The notes under the pieces are model-generated. The model was not told where the DNA came from and searched no databases. It saw only the letters and a program-made list of their open reading frames with translations. From the NCBI GenBank assembly GCA_934667625.1, contig CAKUMH010000012.1:1-31422 (forward strand): 31,422 nt of DNA. Reading direction: 5' to 3'. This DNA comes from an uncultured Elusimicrobiales bacterium (lineage in GTDB: Bacteria > Elusimicrobiota > Elusimicrobia > Elusimicrobiales > Elusimicrobiaceae). The translations under genes and the position numbers were made by a program. Positions within the stretch are counted from its first letter, which is position 1. Each line of letters starts with the position of its first letter. Below are positions 29,695-31,422 of this stretch, piece after piece.

Positions 29695-29736
29695 CCCTTT
29701 TATATTTTGCCGGCCCAAAAACAACCAAAAAAGGAA

Positions 29737-29856
29737 GAGATGCTGGACTAAAACACTCCAGCATGACTTAATAACTCTCCGCCGTCACGCTGAAAAGTCT
29801 GGCAATTCACAGAAGAGCCGTCATCCTGGAATGTCGTAGTCCAGGATCTCGCCGTT
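29737..29856. repeat. Dispersed CCTGGA...TCCAGG palindromic repeats, two copies
   Basis: An inverted copy at 29737-29767 (GCTGGACTAAAACACTCCAGC) and a direct copy at 29818-29856 that matches the 18277 copies at most positions and ends CTCGCCGTT. A weak degenerate relative (GCCGTCACGCTGAAAAGTC) lies between. No gene is present in 29680-29875. Confidence 0.75.
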
Positions 29857-29870
29857 ATTGAAATAGCACC

Positions 29871-29922
29871 TTGCTAAAAACAAGCCGCCTGGGGGACGGA
29901 AACTCCGTCACTTCCAGGCGGC
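29871..29922 (-). terminator. Terminator of the MATE gene
   Basis: Long hairpin: outer stem GCCGCCTGG / CCAGGCGGC (29884-29892 with 29914-29922) and inner stem GACGGA / TCCGTC (29895-29900 with 29904-29909). On the minus strand it is followed by TTGTTTTT. It lies 26 bp beyond the stop. Confidence 0.75.
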
Positions 29923-29948
29923 ACAAACCGCAAAATGTTTTTCGTTTA

Positions 29949-31313
29949 CTACACTCCGGTTACGTTAATGGTTTTCCATTTGCCACGCCACACGCGCCAC
30001 ACCATCAGCACAGCCGTCAGCGCCGCATAGAACGTCAGCCAGCTCCACACCCAAAACACGGATAATTTCCACTGATACACAATCAGCCACGTTCCGGGAA
30101 TCAGCAGCCCCCACGCGCAAAAGAGCATCACAAACATATAGAATTTGGTATCGCCTGCCCCGCGCAGTGTTTCGCCGAAAATCAGGTAAGTGGCGTCAAA
30201 CAGCACAAAGCAACTCATCAGCTTCATCAGCGGATAGGTCTTAGCCATAATGGCGGCCGCATCCGGGGACCCGGCCGGCACAAAAAGTCCCACAAAAAAA
30301 GGCGCGAAAAAGAAGAAAAGCACGCCCACCGCCCCCGCATACACATACCCTAACTTGCAAGCGTTTTTGAGCACTTTAATCGTCAAATCCGGGCGTTTAA
30401 GACCCTGGTATTTGCTCGCCAAAATTTGAATCCCCATGCCAAGCCCCAAAATCACCATAAACACCACCGGCTGCATGGACATCACAATGTTGCTGGCTTC
30501 CAGCGAAATTACGTCAATGCTCCCCACCATAAAGGTGAACAGCGTAAAGGACAAAATGTCCATCAAAAAGCCAAAGCCGTTGGGCAGGCCAAAGCGCACC
30601 AACCGCGTAAAAACCGGCTTGTAAAAACCGGCCAACCGCGCGACCTTAAATTCGCGGCGCACCTTGCCCGCACAAATGAGGGTGGAGTAGATAAGCGTCA
30701 TAGCGCCGCAACCGATAATGGTGGCCCACGCCGCCCCGGTAATCCCCATTTCGGGAAAGCCAAGCTTACCAAAAATCATAATATAGTCCAGCCCGATGTT
30801 CACCACGTTGCCCGCCAGCGAGGCCCACATCGGCACCTTGGTGCGTCCGCGCCCGTTAAAGAAACTGGCCAGCGCACTGTTAATCACGGTCAGCCCGGCA
30901 AACAAGTTGAGTAAGCCAAAGTACTTAATCTCCAGCACGCGCACGGCCTCCGCGTGGCCGAACGAATTGATGAGCGCAATACCCACCGGCGTCAAAGCCG
31001 CCAGCACCACGGAAGAAAGTAAGGCAAGCAAAATTCCCTGCCAGAGGGAAACCGTCACCGAAGCGTATTTCTTTTTGGCATAAAATTGGGAAATAAATAC
31101 ACTGGTGTAACCGGCTAGTCCCATAAATAGGGAGGAAAACGTCATCGCCAGCGCTCCGGCGGGCACGCACGCCGCTAGCGCTTCGTGCGAGTACCAGGCC
31201 AAAAACATGCGGTCGGCAAATTGCATAATTACCTGGGCCGCCATGGTGATAATTAACGGATAAGACAAATGCCACAGCTCACCTAGCGAGGCTTGTTCGT
31301 ACATCTTTTTCAT
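29949..31313 (-). CDS. MATE family cation-coupled multidrug/metabolite exporter
   Basis: A 454-residue inner-membrane protein with 12 hydrophobic segments in two related halves, the MATE/NorM layout and length. Family-typical stretches include LSYPLIITMAAQVIMQFADRMFL at the first helix, GLAGYTSVFISQFYAKKK, NVVNIGLDYIMIFGKLGFPEMGITGAAWATIIG (shown as overlapping recognisable parts) and GAGDTKFYMFVML late in the second half. These proteins exchange H+ or Na+ for cationic drugs or metabolites; the substrate here is unknown. The start at MKKMYEQ has GGAG 11 nt upstream; a Met three codons later is an alternative. Upstream lies a GC-rich nested hairpin at the window edge. Confidence 0.93.
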   Translation of the reverse strand: MKKMYEQASLGELWHLSYPLIITMAAQVIMQFADRMFLAWYSHEALAACVPAGALAMTFSSLFMGLAGYTSVFISQFYAKKKYASVTVSLWQGILLALLSSVVLAALTPVGIALINSFGHAEAVRVLEIKYFGLLNLFAGLTVINSALASFFNGRGRTKVPMWASLAGNVVNIGLDYIMIFGKLGFPEMGITGAAWATIIGCGAMTLIYSTLICAGKVRREFKVARLAGFYKPVFTRLVRFGLPNGFGFLMDILSFTLFTFMVGSIDVISLEASNIVMSMQPVVFMVILGLGMGIQILASKYQGLKRPDLTIKVLKNACKLGYVYAGAVGVLFFFFAPFFVGLFVPAGSPDAAAIMAKTYPLMKLMSCFVLFDATYLIFGETLRGAGDTKFYMFVMLFCAWGLLIPGTWLIVYQWKLSVFWVWSWLTFYAALTAVLMVWRVWRGKWKTINVTGV

Positions 31314-31345
31314 TTTACAACACACTCCAAAACCATTGTCATAAA

Positions 31346-31418
31346 GATGAAACTCCCCGGGCTCACGCCCGGGGTTTCTTTTCATCCGAACAATTCCATT
31401 GTTCGCCCCAAATCTTCT
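31346..31418. repeat. Palindromic intergenic element at the right edge
   Basis: Nested hairpin with outer stem GATGAAA / TTTCATC (31346-31352 with 31380-31386) and inner stem CCCCGGGC-TCAC-GCCCGGGG (31355-31374). Next comes a hairpin CGAACAAT / ATTGTTCG (31387-31394 with 31398-31405), and then the 13-mer CCCCAAATCTTCT (31406-31418), the inverted form of 4-16. The inner hairpin followed by TTTCTTTT could terminate transcription on the plus strand. Confidence 0.6.
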
Positions 31419-31422
31419 TTTC

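Noticed and set aside
30426..30914. 162-codon plus-strand frame inside the MATE gene
   Set aside because: His/Asn/Lys-rich shadow of a membrane protein gene on the other strand.

Overview
The window is chromosomal DNA from a Gram-negative, probably anaerobic and gut-associated bacterium. The best fit is a member of the Elusimicrobiota (Elusimicrobium/Avelusimicrobium-like). This is inferred from two very similar prepilins with the FTLIELLVVVLIIGILAA head, an ATP-type PEP carboxykinase, a secreted beta-barrel-like protein, lipoprotein and signal-peptide genes, and the overall gene mix. I ran no database search, so the phylum call is moderate. No phage, transposase or CRISPR locus is visible. 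The content is mostly core genes plus a few lineage-specific envelope genes and several families of short palindromic repeats.

Layout. 1-3.3 kb (minus): SWIB-domain protein, pckA and an aspartate-aminotransferase-like gene; the last two are 1 bp apart and both handle oxaloacetate. 3.4-6.6 kb (minus): an overlapping DUF2157-DUF4401-GDYXXLXY membrane cassette leading into an Mrp/ApbC Fe-S carrier ATPase. A divergent alpha/beta hydrolase (plus) shares a compact promoter region with this operon. 7.5-7.9 kb: tRNA-Ser(CGA) followed by two copies of a structured palindromic element. 7.9-13.3 kb (minus): an EamA-like transporter, then a long translation operon fmt-PASTA protein-rpe-rpsP-khpA-trmD-rplS in which rimM is missing from its usual place. 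13.4-17.4 kb (plus): trpS, a DUF192 lipoprotein, an exported M20 peptidase and a ferritin-like/VIT1 iron transporter. 17.5-18.6 kb: prepilin 1 and a repeat-rich intergenic region. 18.6-20.8 kb (plus): metK, then a C-GCAxxG-C-C redox protein coupled to a DJ-1/PfpI protein. 20.8-25.6 kb (minus): a cupin, then tandem M24 peptidases, efp, an exported protein, DUF192 and an outer-membrane-like protein. 25.7-29.1 kb (plus): an unrecognised exported membrane protein, a Gly-rich gene remnant (minus), and DacB/PBP4. 29.1-31.3 kb (minus): prepilin 2, a repeat-rich region and a MATE exporter.

Most interesting signals. (1) Both prepilin genes have the same unusual promoter: a -35, a 16-bp spacer containing an 11-12 nt homopolymeric T tract, and a -10. 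This is the geometry expected for slipped-strand phase variation of surface pili. One of these promoters also overlaps a perfect 40-bp palindrome, and both lie next to the same dispersed 'CCTGGA...TCCAGG' repeat family. (2) Beside tRNA-Ser, two copies of an element keep an identical 35-bp hairpin and a second 10-bp hairpin whose stem sequence differs completely but still pairs, with the same CTGC loop. That covariation argues for a selected or mobile RNA/DNA structure. (3) Six transcription-unit-first genes have a -10-like hexamer 6-9 nt before the start codon and no Shine-Dalgarno sequence, suggesting frequent leaderless mRNAs.
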